A DNA stretch of 64,000 nt from Podocnemis expansa (Eukaryota > Chordata > Testudines > Podocnemididae), in NCBI GenBank assembly GCA_007922195.1, contig ML681995.1, positions 21,252,566 through 21,316,565 on the forward strand. The letters run 5' to 3'. Shown here one piece after another: positions 1-10,863 of the stretch. How positions within the stretch are numbered: position 1 is the stretch's first letter; each line of letters opens with the position of its first letter. Under the pieces are notes generated by a model, which did no database searches, was not told where the DNA came from, and was given only the letters and a program-made list of their open reading frames with translations. Position numbers and translations under genes: made by a program.

Positions 1-549
1 GACAGTTCCACATGACAATCTCATAAGCAAACTTGGGAGATGTAGTCTAGGTGAAATTACTATATGGTGGATGTATAACTTGTTAAAAAAACTGCACTTG
101 AAAAGTTATCAATCATTTGCTGTCAAATGGGGAGGGGGGATATGTAATTGGGCCATTCACATATCTGTTCTGGCTCCTGTGCTTGCCAATATTTTCATTA
201 ATGACTAGGATAATATAGTACAGAGCATGATTATGAAATATGTAGATGATTGCAAGCTGGAAGGGCTTGCAATCCATCCAAAGGGCAGAATTAGAATTCA
301 AAATCATCTCAATAAATTGGAGAATTGCTTTGAAGTCAACAAGCTGAAATGCAAAAAAGACCAGTGCAAAGTACTACAGTTAGGAAACTAAAAATCAAAA
401 ATGCACAAATGTAAAATGTAGAGTCACTGAGTAGCCAATAGCACTGTAGAAGAATATTTGGGGTTATAATGGAGCACAAATTAAATATGAACTAACAATG
501 TGAACATTTCAAAAAAGGCTAATATTGATCAGGGGTGTTGACATGAAGG
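1..549 (+). mobile_element. CR1 LINE, reverse-transcriptase part (upstream piece)
   Basis: A decayed CR1 retrotransposon copy. The sequence follows the CR1 ORF2 reverse-transcriptase region in order, but many stops and indels prevent any long frame. The catalytic box of the polymerase is readable at 239-250 as Tyr-Val-Asp-Asp, where CR1 elements normally have Phe-Ala-Asp-Asp. The copy continues at about 1300 after an interruption, so the two pieces are one insertion. It is cut by the window edge at base 1. Family assignment is by recalled similarity to sauropsid CR1. Confidence 0.8.
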
Positions 550-1299
550 TGAGTTGGGTTCAGCCTTGCCCATGATTTAGCAGTTATCCAGAAGTTTCAC
601 TGATGAATTGGCAACATGGAACATGGGAGGGAAGGGGACACTTATTAGTGATACTAGCTAGGTCTAATGAGGCTTTATATAGCAAGGTGGACTGACCTTG
701 CCTTTCCACCTTGTGGCAGTGAGGCACAGTGCATTATTTAAACACAGCTTGGAACTTGGAAAAGGAAGTAGAATAGCAGGAGTTTTCCTTACGGGAAGTG
801 TCTAACTCAGTCAAGCTGAGTTATGCCCAGGGAGAAGGGTAGGCTCCTGCAAAGCCCTGAGAAAAACTCCCTGCTCTTTTTGGGTTCTCTAAAAGGAAAA
901 CTGCTGCAGTCTGTGGTGAAGGGAAGCCACAGGGGACTCACACTGGGGAAGAAGCAAGATGAGAGAGGCTCTGTAAGAACAAGGAGAAGGGGCCAAGAAG
1001 CAGAGGACTTTCATGGAGTGTGGAAGGGGTAGAAGAACTGTTAATTTGACCATTTGATTTGGATTTTAATTTGGCCACTGTGTTACTCCAACAGGGGAGT
1101 GAGCTTTTATGTGACCTGGATGAAGGGAGGAGAGACAGAAAACCCAGTGGTGGACTGAGGAGAACATGCTGCCTGGGACTGGCTATGGAAGTTGTCACCA
1201 GAAGGAAGCGTGGGCTATTAGAGGTGAATTTCCCTGTAAGGTAGTGTTCATATACAATGGGATGCCCAAGAGGTAAGGACGCTCCTTTACAGGAGATCT
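550..1299. mobile_element. Unclassified ~750 bp insertion splitting a CR1 copy
   Basis: This block interrupts the CR1 between its RT region and its C-terminal/3' region. The flanks tgacatgaa (541-549) and taacaggaa (about 1300-1308) match at 7 of 9 bases and could be a target duplication. It contains a TATA-like tttatata at about 672 and no recognisable coding domain. A solo LTR that starts TG and ends CA just inside these limits is one possibility, but I cannot assign a family. Small open frames at 823-1032 and 1059-1244 have no recognisable similarity. Confidence 0.45.
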
Positions 1300-1862
1300 A
1301 ACAGGAATGGGTGAGATAACTGTGCCGCTCCGCACAGCACTGGTGAGGCCTCAGATGTAATGCTACTCACAGTTTTGGGTGCCATGCTCTAAGAAAAATC
1401 AAACCAATTGTAGAGAGTGCAGAATACGGCAACAAAAATGATAAAAGGTTTAGAAAACCTGACCTATGAGAAACTTTAGAAAAGAAAAAAGAACTTATAC
1501 TGAGCTTTGCGGGGGGGAAGGGGGAATACCAACGGGGAACCAGATAAGCTCTCATATATATTTTGAGAGCTGTCATAAAGGAGACTTCCATATCACTCAA
1601 GGTAAGACAGGAAGTAATGGACTTAATCAGCAGCAGGTCATGTTTTTTTGACATTAGAAAAAAAACCTTTCTAACTGTAAGAATAATTAAGTACTAGAAA
1701 GGGCTTCCAAGGGAGGTTGTAGAATCTCCATCATTAGAAACTTTGAAAAATAGTTTAGACTGTTCTCTGTTAGGGAAGATCTAGGTTTGCTTGTCCTGCC
1801 TCCGCATTAGTGGCTGCACAAGATGACTTCTTGAGGTCCTTGCCAAACCTATATTCTGATGA
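1300..1862 (+). mobile_element. CR1 LINE, C-terminal ORF2 and 3' UTR (downstream piece)
   Basis: This continues the CR1 copy from the window start. It resumes at the motif for a promoter-proximal Leu-Val-Arg-Pro segment of ORF2 (gcactggtgaggcctcag near 1338) and runs through the 3' UTR to a decayed attctgat end near 1855, the remnant of the 8-bp CR1 terminal repeat. Small open frames here (for example 1466-1651) are relics of ORF2 and its UTR and not genes. Confidence 0.85.
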
Positions 1863-1964
1863 GTGACAACACTGAAATATGCTGCTTAAGTCATTTGGCT
1901 TTATAGATAGTTATTCTAACTTCTGCCTACAGCAAAGTGAATGGCTTTGAGTAAGGAACAGTGA

Positions 1965-2165
1965 TTTGAATGATCAGAGCTGAATTCCTGCTGTAGACGT
2001 CTTGTGTGACTTTAGGCAAGTTGCTTCATCTTTGAGTTTCAGATCCCTGGCTGTTAGTTGTGGAAAATAATATTTCCTCTGCCTCTTGAATTCAGTCTGC
2101 AAGCTCTTCAAGGCAGAGAACATCTCTTACTATGTATTTACACAGTGTCTAGTACAATGGGGACA
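1965..2165 (+). repeat. MIR-like SINE
   Basis: The segment ttgtgtgactttaggcaagt at about 2003 is the hallmark MIR core followed by the tail segment tgcaagctcttcaaggcaga near 2099 and a cagtgtctagtacaatgggg end. This is an ancient tRNA-derived SINE found across amniotes. A second copy with the same core lies at 41275. Confidence 0.7.
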
Positions 2166-4110
2166 CTGTAACAAAATTGTAACACCATCATGAGTATAGA
2201 GCTCCACAGAAATGCACAAGACAGAGCTACTGTTCACCGGTTTCACTAGCTAGGAAGGCAAGACTGGAAAATGCTGCTTCAGAGGCTTCTATAGCTCTAC
2301 TACAATGGCCCCAGAGCTAGGTGCTGGCTGAAAATCTTCCATCTGTAGTCTCTTTGATTGGAAAATACAGCTTTTGATTAAATGAAATTGTTCATGAAAA
2401 ACCTTTACTTTTTAAAAGAAAGATCAAGTCTTGTCAAACTAAAATGTTTTTAATCTTAAATTCCACTGTGGTATTTCAGGGGAGTTGTAGTTTAGGTGCC
2501 ACATTCCCATTCATCTCTTTTAAGCTGGATTCTGTTTCTGCACTACATTTCCCAGGGAGCACCAGTGCAGCATTTCAGAATCATTTTTCCCCTTCAGCCA
2601 CAACTGTTTGGATTTCCACTCTCCTGCTACAAGCTTAAATATTTCTATGTAAACTTGAGAAACTTTTTGTATTTTGTCAATTTTCTGAAGAATGAATGCT
2701 TCAATTTCCCCTTTCCTTCTAGCCACAACACAGATTGATCAGCCTGAAAAATTTTATTTCTATACCTAAAAGCAAGTTCTTAACATAAACACTTTGATCC
2801 TATTTTTCATATTAAAGGCAGGTTAGAATCTGCTTACATGCTGAACTGCTGTATAGACACCCATTACGGATTAGGGAGGGAGAGAGGAAGGACTTCCAGA
2901 GGCGTACATTGTGCAAGAAGAGCCAGTTTCCCTCCTAGGGTCTATAGAATTCATCACTGCAGTTAGTGGAAGCTGACCCCATTGTTTGTCACTCTCAGAG
3001 GAAAGGCCAGAGACTGAGTAGCTATAGAAATATCACCGCTAGAGGTGATACCATTAAGGCAGGGTTGAGGTATACAGGGAGAGGAACGGTAAAACTGTCA
3101 CTCTCCAAAATGTATCTGCTCTATAAGTAAACTGAGAATCTAAAATTCTAGTGCTGTCAACTAAAAGAAGCATTTACTTGAAATAACTTCACATTCAGGC
3201 TGACTTCTAGTGCTTTGGCTGATTTATGAATATTCCACTGCACACAGGAACAAGTCAAAGTCTTCTAAGCCATATGATGCAACTAGCATCATAGCGTGTC
3301 AAAGGATTGGAACTAGAGCCAGTCAGGATATTTTTGATGCATTTTTGGCGGGGGAGGCGTGGCAGGAAAACAGACTTGTCACTGGTCGAACTTTTTTGAA
3401 AAAGATGTCTGTTTTGATTGAACCTTCATTTGTAAGGTTTCTCAGATCCAGTGAGAAATGGGGAAGGAGGTCCATCCAGGATAGCTATTAGCCCAGGGGT
3501 TAGGGCAGCCTCCAAGAATGTAGGGGATTTTAATGAAGAATGAAAAATGTCAAAACCTTGACATTTTTGATTAAACAAATTCTTGTTTTGTGGACAGTTC
3601 TACTTAGAACAGTTACAAGAATAGTAGCGGTAACAGTCTGCAGGGTGCATCTAACAACTGAGTTCAGAAATCATATTGGCAATGCATTTTGGCCTACTGC
3701 AAGGGGAGAAATTCCAAAACATTTGCTTGGTGACAGCTTTTCTAGGAGGCTACTGTAAGTAACACCGCTGGAGATGTGCAGAGCTGGTCAAACCTTTATT
3801 ATGTAATAATATTTGTTCTGATTTTTCCAATGTGCCAAGCTCTTTGAAAACCAGATCTTAAGCCCATTTTTGGATTTTTGGGATATAAGTCCTGGAAACT
3901 GATCTTCATTTCCTTCAAATATGCTTATTTTCCTTAAGCATTGGCCAAATAGTTAGGAAGAAAGTTGTCTGATGTCCTGTTTGTATTTACTCTTTGCTAT
4001 CATGCTGTGCTGTGTGCAAGTTGTGGAATGCTTTATGGGGAAACGCTTTGAGAGATTGCTACTATATGTATTGCAGTAGAACTCATGAGGCCATAGTCAC
4101 TAAGTAACTC
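2166..4110. other. No gene or classified repeat seen
   Basis: Unique-looking AT-rich sequence. Small open frames at 2444-2738, 3210-3491 and 3540-3758 have no recognisable domain, start context or splice pattern, and I do not treat them as genes. Confidence 0.5.
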
Positions 4111-4187
4111 CATTGTGCTAGGCACCGTACAACCACAACTAAAAGACGGTTCCTGGCCTGTTTTGAAGAAATGCTCATCACAGGCTA
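4111..4187 (+). repeat. Ancient amniote interspersed repeat fragment
   Basis: The string ccattgtgctaggcaccgta followed by a gacggttcctggcc block matches the tail of an old MIR/L2-type repeat common in amniote genomes. It is short and diverged. Confidence 0.35.
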
Positions 4188-4429
4188 ACTACTTAGGCTT
4201 AGGCTAAAGTGCTGTACTAAGTCAGTGGGAGCTATGCAATCTACACACAATGGAATGTGTATCTCCTGTTGACTTGCTTGCTCCCCCTTACCACGGCATC
4301 TTCACTCGGCTGGGTTGATGGGAAATTTCCCCTTTTGATACAGCATTCGTTTTTTTGGAGAGGTGGGGTTACTACGTTGAATGGAGAGCACTTCTGGGAT
4401 CAGCTGAACGGGTCTAGGCCACTCAGTCG

Positions 4430-4504
4430 ATCCTACTGCATTGATCCCCATGGATTGATTTCATTTTTGATGTGGCAATGCAATTTCAGTGTAGACATGG
4501 CCCT
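4430..4504. mobile_element. Solo right end of an inverted-repeat DNA transposon
   Basis: The block ends cagtgtagacatggcc, the reverse complement of the GGCYATGTCTACACTG terminus seen in the complete elements of this window, and is preceded by the short palindromic vocabulary typical of them. I could not find the matching left end, so its length and target duplication are unknown. Confidence 0.45.
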
Positions 4505-4587
4505 AATGAGCTGGAATGTACAGTTTGTAATCAACAGGAATAGCATAATAGCAACACAGTGCTGGAAGGCAGAACAAAGTATATGTA

Positions 4588-4765
4588 GACCGTCCCTGAC
4601 AAATATATAACACGTTCTTCAAAACCTCCAGTGGTGGGGAGTCTAAGACCTTCTTTGAAAGTCTTTTCCTGTACTTAACTACCCTTTATAGTGGGGAGTG
4701 GAGAACTTCCTGATCTCTAACCCAAGCCTCCCTTGAGCCTAAAAGTCCCTTGTTCCAGTCATTAG
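4588..4765 (-). mobile_element. CR1 LINE 3' region fragment
   Basis: Read on the minus strand this is the end of CR1 ORF2 and the start of its 3' UTR. The plus-strand landmark aaaacctccagtggtgggga near 4620 is the reverse complement of the CR1 segment that encodes the end of the polymerase. It lacks the terminal octamers. No reading frame is retained. Confidence 0.7.
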
Positions 4766-5268
4766 ACATACTTCCTCTCCACATTCACTGATGCACTTGT
4801 TCCTTTGCATTGTCTGTTTTTCCCATTTCACTTCTGAGCTTCTTTCTAAAAACGAATTTTTGCTTTGGCAACTCCTTTTTTCTTTTCCTTACTATTTTAG
4901 CTGATTTACACTTTTCTCTTCCAATTTCCTTCTGGACTTTGCAGTGGGAGCATTCAGCAGGGAGTGGCAGCTCATTTATTCCTCTCGGCAGTTTTGTGTG
5001 TAACTAACCAGAGTACATGTCAAGAGGCTTCAGAAACTTTTGCAATTAGTAGTGAGTAGTTGTTTAGCAATTGGCTATCACTGTTTATTAAGCTGCCTGT
5101 GCATTTCGTTCATTTAATTAGTCACAACCAATTGCCAATAGGCTGCTGTTCTCCTCCTTATGGCTTGTCAGGGAAATGAGCAGATTCCCCTTAAATGGTT
5201 TAAAAGTCTCATTTGCATCATTGTGGTTGACTGATTAATTGCTGCCTGGTAGGACATCTACACGTGGG

Positions 5269-5340
5269 AGCTGATCTTGCTTTCACTGAAGTCAAAGACA
5301 AGATGTCCATTGACTGCATTGGTAGCAGGGCCAGACTTCA
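5269..5340. repeat. Amniote hairpin repeat (gaagtcaatgg type)
   Basis: An imperfect inverted repeat of the form tgatcttgctttcactgaag...ccattgac...gcagggcc. Related hairpins recur at 19814, 30285, 40433, 41000, 42922 and 43020. Confidence 0.5.
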
Positions 5341-5814
5341 CTGGGAGAACAGAGCTCCTGTAACTTGATTTACAAGATATGGCCCAATGGGGCACCAGGC
5401 CCTTCTCTCTCAGAGCAGTGGGGCTGCCTTTCCTCAATAGATGTACTAAAGCAGTGGTCACCTGCATCCCTCTTACACCTACCTAGCTGGGGTGACAGTC
5501 AGGGTGGGGCAGCAGTGGGGCCTTCCCTACCCCAAAAATGTTCTCCATGGCCCCCTGTGGGCATGAGTCCCACACCTTGAAGAGCTCTGTACTAAAGGTT
5601 TCAAGTGTCTTCACTGTCCTGCATTTAAATCAACTTCTGCTGTAGGACCTCTAGTTAAAAATGATCATATTATAGTAGGGACCTATTTCTCTGGGTGGGT
5701 GGAAGAGAAAGAAAAGGGGACTGATGCCTCCATGGCAATACTTTTTTTTTCACTGGCCTCAGGGGAAGAGAGGGAGGCTGCTGCCTCTGACATTTCCCCA
5801 CCTCTTCCACAGAC

Positions 5815-5925
5815 TAGTTCATTTTAAGGCCAGAAGGGACCCCTGAGAGAATCTAGTCTGGTGTCCTGCCTATCCCACACCACCAGACTTTCCTGAATTA
5901 TGACTTCAAGCCACCTAGATGTGGT
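5815..5925 (-). mobile_element. CR1 LINE 3' end
   Basis: Reverse complement of the classic CR1 3' UTR: ttaaggccagaagggaccc followed by atctagtctggtgtcctgc. This is the segment just upstream of the CR1 terminal repeat. Only about 110 bp remain, as expected for a severely 5'-truncated LINE insertion. Confidence 0.8.
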
Positions 5926-6843
5926 TGAGTTGTTAGACTCAACCTGCAGGGCTATAGTTAACACAGAATTCCTAACTCCTACATGTTCACTCTAATTACC
6001 TGCATTTATGGCTTCTTTGTGATTCATCTACTACTGACTTGTTTCTTCTAACTGATTATTTACACTGTAAACCTTCAAAGATATTGCTACTAGCTATGAA
6101 GTTACAGCTCAGTTATGTAAAATATCATCATCAGCTGGAGACTTCTTCCAGTCAATGTTGCATTCTAATTAATACTAAATAGAACTGATAAAATACAGAT
6201 CAATTTTTAATGAGCTGCTCCTGTCTACTGCATGTAATATTGAAATTAATACATAATTAAAACTCTGTATAAAATGGTACACCTGAGAGTTGAATAGTTG
6301 AATAGAGTTGAATAGCAAGCTAAATTGAATATTGCCATTTCAGACACTTGCCATTTTGCCAAGGTTTTCAATCATAGAGCAGGGATAGTGGGAAAATTTG
6401 CCCTTACTGTGATGCCCCAGTTTCTTTCTGGGGCATTTAACCCAGAATGGCATTAGTCAACTGGTAAAGAAAAGTTAACCTGTGCTTATCTGGATACTAA
6501 AAATAAACATTTAGCAATTACCCCTCTGAAAACAATTCTGTAACTGTTTTTCTACCTAATTCCTTCTAGGTCACTCAACTAGTGTCAGAATAATGGATTC
6601 CAATATGTTGTTAGAATCCTGGTGTGCATTATAGCTACAGAAACACTGGGCAGGAGTGATGTGTGTGTTTTCCTGCAAGATGGGGGCTCACTAAATTACA
6701 AAAGGCATAGGTAATTCTCAAATGCTGCAGTTTCTGTGCTCACTGTGGCCCAGTCTCCAAAAACTGGAGGAAGTGAGCTTATAAATCAAAGCACCTATAT
6801 AGATTCCTGCCTCTGGGTTTCCCAGTGACTTCTCTACACTGTG

Positions 6844-7000
6844 TCATAGAATCAAAGGAGATTGGAAGGGACCTCTGGAAGTCACCTGTTGTAATCCCCT
6901 GTTCAAAGCAAGACCAAATCCCAGTAAATCACCCCAGCCAGTGTCTCTCTTGTTTAGATTGTCAGTTCTGTACTTTATGCCTTGTAGAGAGTCAAACACA
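6844..7000 (-). mobile_element. CR1 LINE 3' end
   Basis: The plus strand starts catagaatcaaaggagattgg, the reverse complement of the CR1 terminal octamer zone, then aagggacctctggaagtcac. The element runs leftwards in coding sense and is 5'-truncated near 7000. Confidence 0.85.
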
Positions 7001-7024
7001 TTGCTAACACTTGTGGAAGAATTC

Positions 7025-7618
7025 TGTGGCTGAGGCCTAACAGTGTGCTGAGTCCTAACAGCGTTGAGACATAGATAGCTCAGTAGGCCTGGTGGGGGAA
7101 GAAGCTGCAGTTTCTCTGTTCCACTAGCACGCCTGGAAGAGGGCCAGTAGAAGCAACTAACTGATACGGTATGCTGTAAAGAGCTTCTCTGTGTCTGTGT
7201 CCATACTTCAAGGACAACCTATGTTCTGAAATTTGGAGACAGAGAAGGTGTTTGGATTTGCAGAATTCTAAAAGGTCAGTCTATCCAGATAAAAGAGAAC
7301 GCATTTGGGCGAGCTCAATGGCTAGGCCAGAGACCTGTGGTGCAGATTAATTTTATATGGGGGTAAGGCAGATCAAAAGAAGGGGTTGTAATTGAGGGAA
7401 TTTTGGTGCAAAAAGGATGGACCCAGAACTTAATTGGCTATACAGCAATAGTTTATGATTTGTGATATGATGTAATATGTCATTATATAAGAATAATGTA
7501 CACTGTTCTTGGGGCTCTTGGGTACTCGCCCTTGGGCCCACAGCTGTGTAGAATAAAGCTCCACTCCTCACTAAGTTTGTGGCCCCCACTTACTGAGAAT
7601 TCCTCTACACACCCAACA
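7025..7618 (+). mobile_element. Solo retroviral-type LTR candidate
   Basis: The block has the order expected of an LTR: a TATA box (7484-7490), a ggctcttgggtact segment about 25-40 bases downstream, an AATAAA signal (7552-7557) about 65 bases after the TATA box, then a U5-like tail. It may start TG at 7025 and end CA near 7618. No gag, pol or env sequence is adjacent, so if real it is a solo LTR. A gaattc sextet occurs at 7019-7024 and 7597-7602, but an end at 7596 would not give the canonical CA. Boundaries are uncertain. Confidence 0.5.
7484..7490 (+). promoter_or_regulatory. TATA box of the LTR candidate
   Basis: The motif tatataa lies about 65 bases upstream of AATAAA at 7552, the spacing typical of a short retroviral R region. 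Confidence 0.4.
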
Positions 7619-8567
7619 AATGACCAGTATAAAGTGTGCACACAGCAAATAACAATGGATCACACATATGCTTAGAACTAGAGGTGGGATTCCAAATACT
7701 AATATTAATCCAATTTGACTGGATCGGAGCCATGCTTTTGAGTCAAGCTGTGGTTAAGATTGTCAGTTTTTGTCCATGTGGAAATAGACTTGATCAGCAA
7801 GTAATATAATCATTGACTACATTTTAATCTTACCTTATAATTGTGAGTAGTGAGCGCTAATTCAAAATTAGTACTTTCAAATTCCTATGGGAAGGACAGG
7901 ATAACAGTAACTATCAGTTACTCCATTTGATATTTAACTGAGCTTTCAGTTGTCAGCTTTCTCCCTCTAGCAGGATAGACAGCTTTACATTTCTTGTTCA
8001 TATTTTCTCCAGCAATGTTTGCCAAACTCAATTACTGATGACTCTAAAGCTGTCCTTTATGAATTTATTGAGGTGCTGTTCACATTTGCTTCCATCTCAG
8101 AGAAGAATATAAATGAAGTATTTTTAGTTTAAAAGTAGTGTAAGAATACTTTACAGTTCTCATTTCATTGACATAAATGTATTTGTATGGGACTATGTCT
8201 CCTGGAAATAAGACTGTCACACACACACAAAATATTTAATGTTTATTGGTCAATAATGCACACTACCTATATTAAATACCTCAACAGAATTATCTAGAAA
8301 TAACAAGTGACAGGTGGAAAATACAATCATAACTCTTCCTTCCTCTGTTATGATGTAGGTCCAAATTCTAATCTGAGGCCTTGACTACATACAAAAGGCT
8401 GTGGTAAAGTAACATTAAGGTTGAAAATTTGATGATAAAATTTTAGGAAGAACAAAATTTACTATTTAGATAGTAATGTTAACTCCTGTTTATTGCACCT
8501 ATCATATTTTCAAGTATTTCTTACTGGTCCATGCTCCAAGAGCACAGATATACTTTGTGATCTCTAT
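7619..8567. other. No gene seen; short AC microsatellite
   Basis: AT-rich sequence with a run of AC dinucleotides at about 8218-8229. No coding or structural signal recognised. Confidence 0.5.
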
Positions 8568-8961
8568 GGCTATGCCTACACTTGCAAGTTAGTTCAAATT
8601 AAGGAGGCTTAATTCAAACTAACTTAGTCCCTGTCTATACTAGGCTTTTATTAATTCAAATTAAGGTATTCTTTAATTTGAACTAATGAAAGCTTAGTTC
8701 AAATTAGTAAGACCTACCAGTTAGTTCAAACTAAGCCTTTAGTTCGATCCTTAGTTCGTACTAAGGATGGTGTAGACTAAGATTAACCCTTAGTTCGAAT
8801 TTAATAAATTTGAATTAAGGCAGTTAGTTCGAATTAACAAAGTGGACTAATTCAACTTAACATTAAGTTGAATTAGTCCACTTTGTTAATTCAAACTAAT
8901 AAGTTTGAGTTTAGTTCAAATTAACAAATTCAAACTAAATTTTCCTAGTGTAGACACAGCC
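8568..8961. mobile_element. Inverted-repeat DNA transposon (394 bp, AGTTCGAACT type)
   Basis: Starts GGCTATGCCTACACT and ends AGTGTAGACACAGCC, an imperfect terminal inverted repeat. Flanked by TAT at 8565-8567 and 8962-8964, a 3-bp target duplication. The interior is built from palindromes such as ttagttcgaa, ttaattcaaa and gaattaacaa, and the whole element folds on itself. It has no coding capacity and so is non-autonomous. The 3-bp duplication and GG-starting ends are compatible with the PIF/Harbinger superfamily, but this is inference. Confidence 0.8.
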
Positions 8962-9502
8962 TATTTGTCTGCATCTTGAGCCACTTAACGTTCGGTAAAA
9001 CTAAAGGAGGTTAATGGTTTAATTACAGAAGGCTGAGGTAATATCATTACAAGAATGGGGAAATGCAAGGTGTAATTTGGATTATAGGTACCAGAGTGCA
9101 CAACAAAGATGCTAATATTAAAAAAAAAAAACCAAAACCCTAAAAATCCCCTACCACGGTACTGGGATTTAATCAACCACCTGTACATTTTTAATATACT
9201 ATCCATGATCTGTGATCAGAATTAGATTTTTAAAATCCTGTGAGGTTACAAAATGATGCAGTACTTTCCTTTGCTTGTATCTCGCATGAAACCCTTGTAA
9301 AATTTAGCTCTGGGTACCTAATGTGATATTGCTTTGCAGATGTATTAAAACTTTCATGTGAGAATCTCAGAAATTTCACATAAGCATGACTGTAATCTAC
9401 ATTTTACAGATGCAGAAAGTGAGTCAGAGGGAGATTAAAGTCTACATTTTTAGAACATTTCTGCTGTTTTGTGGTGGTTCCATTTCTGGCTGCTTAGCTT
9501 GT

Positions 9503-9626
9503 AAAAAAAACAACAAGGAGTTGTGTGGCACTTTATAAAATAAATCTGTTAGTCTTAAAGTGCCACACAACTCCTTGTTGTTGTTTTTTTACTGGACTAG
9601 ACTAACACGGCTATCCCTTTTGAAAT
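9503..9626 (+). mobile_element. Penelope-like foldback insertion (family 1)
   Basis: A compact unit: a hairpin arm aacaacaaggagttgtgtgg, a short loop region with aaataaatctgttagtc, the complementary arm, then the family tail ctagactaacacggctatcc. It is flanked by the perfect 12-bp direct repeat tgcttagcttgt (9491-9502 and 9627-9638), which fixes both boundaries. The hammerhead-like core present in the copy at 15651 is missing here. The arms and tail match the 3' end of the Penelope-like element at 57658-59706. Confidence 0.8.
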
Positions 9627-9764
9627 TGCTTAGCTTGTGACACCTACAGCAGCTCCTATTGACTTTCACTGGATTTTTAAATGTTCAGCTCTTTTGAAAG
9701 TTCAGGCCCTTTGCCTATCATTTTTGGCATTCAAAAACTAGAAGTCCTTTTTGAAATTTGGCCC

Positions 9765-9835
9765 TAACTGATTTCCCCAAGGTCACACAATGGCAGAATC
9801 AAGTCCCTGACTCTTAGTCCTTGTCCCTAAATTTA
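9765..9835. repeat. MIR/L2-like repeat fragment
   Basis: The string ccccaaggtcacacaatggc followed by tccctgactcttagtcc is the familiar tail of an old MIR/L2-type repeat. A similar piece lies at 51115. Confidence 0.45.
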
Positions 9836-10229
9836 CTAAATCCTGATGCAGCAAAGCACATAAGCATGTGCTAAACTTCAAGCATGTAAATTTCCCATTG
9901 AATACTTTATGTGCAAAAAGCTTTTCCTTTTTACCTTTTATTCTAGATGAAGACAGATGTAATTTAAGATCTACAGAACTGTACAAAGGGAGACATTTTA
10001 AGCTGATCCATACATACTGGTTTTTGGAGTTATTTTGCTGAAGCAGGATGGACTAACCCAAATTTACATTCTAAGCTTTTATGGGAGGAGAACATATTTC
10101 TGTAAAATAAGATATAAGGTATGTATCAAGTGTTAACATGAGTAGTAAGTTGAGCAGTATTTCTACCATGGGAAATGGATGATCTTCCATCAAATCCCTC
10201 ATCTTTCCCTTTATTTTCTCCAATTACAC

Positions 10230-10435
10230 CAGGGGTCTCAAACACACGGCCCATGGGCCACATGTGGCCCCTAAAGCTATTGCCTGTGGCCCATAAGACG
10301 CTGTTACCAATATTTTCAATATCATCATATAAAAAGGTTTCAGTGGTGCAGCCCTCGGACTAAAACACTAGTCCTCATGTTGCCCTGTATTAGTCCTAAT
10401 GTGGCCCTTGCGGTGATTTGAGTTTGAGACCCCTG
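10230..10435. mobile_element. hAT-type MITE (206 bp)
   Basis: Terminal inverted repeats CAGGGGTCTCAAACAC and its near-complement ending TTTGAGACCCCTG. Flanked by a perfect 8-bp duplication AATTACAC (10222-10229 and 10436-10443). The 8-bp duplication and CAGGGG ends are diagnostic of the hAT superfamily, Charlie-like. No transposase is encoded. Confidence 0.92.
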
Positions 10436-10659
10436 AATTACACTGTATTTAAAAGTGGGAGTCTGAAATTAGGGAGATTTTAAAGTGTGTTTTATGAAAA
10501 CTAATGCAATTTCCATTGAGAATTGTAAATGGAGTTGCCCATAAGAAAGGTGCTACTATCGACTCTGGACATTTTATTAATATTGGTTCACAAATGTCAC
10601 GCTAATCCACAGCTCTCCCTGATCTCTCCTCCGTTAAACCCGGAAGGCAGGCCTGCCTT

Positions 10660-10847
10660 CCCCTGTTTTGAATTAGAGAATCTAGTGAAGGCTCTCTACT
10701 TCAAAATAACTCCTACCTTATTTCGAATTAGAGAGTTTTCACTGGACTTCTAATTTGAAATAATAAAATCAAAATAGAGATAATTTGAAATAGCTAGTTA
10801 TTTTGAAATAACTACTTGAAATTAATTTTGTCATTGTGGACATAGCC
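10660..10847. mobile_element. Right half of an inverted-repeat DNA transposon
   Basis: Ends tcattgtggacatagcc and is followed by TTA. The interior holds many ttatttcgaa, aatttgaaat and ttttgaaata units. No left terminus was found upstream, so this copy is truncated or strongly diverged. It abuts the complete element at 10864 with 16 bases between. Confidence 0.6.
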
Positions 10848-10863
10848 TTAGAAGGATGACTAA

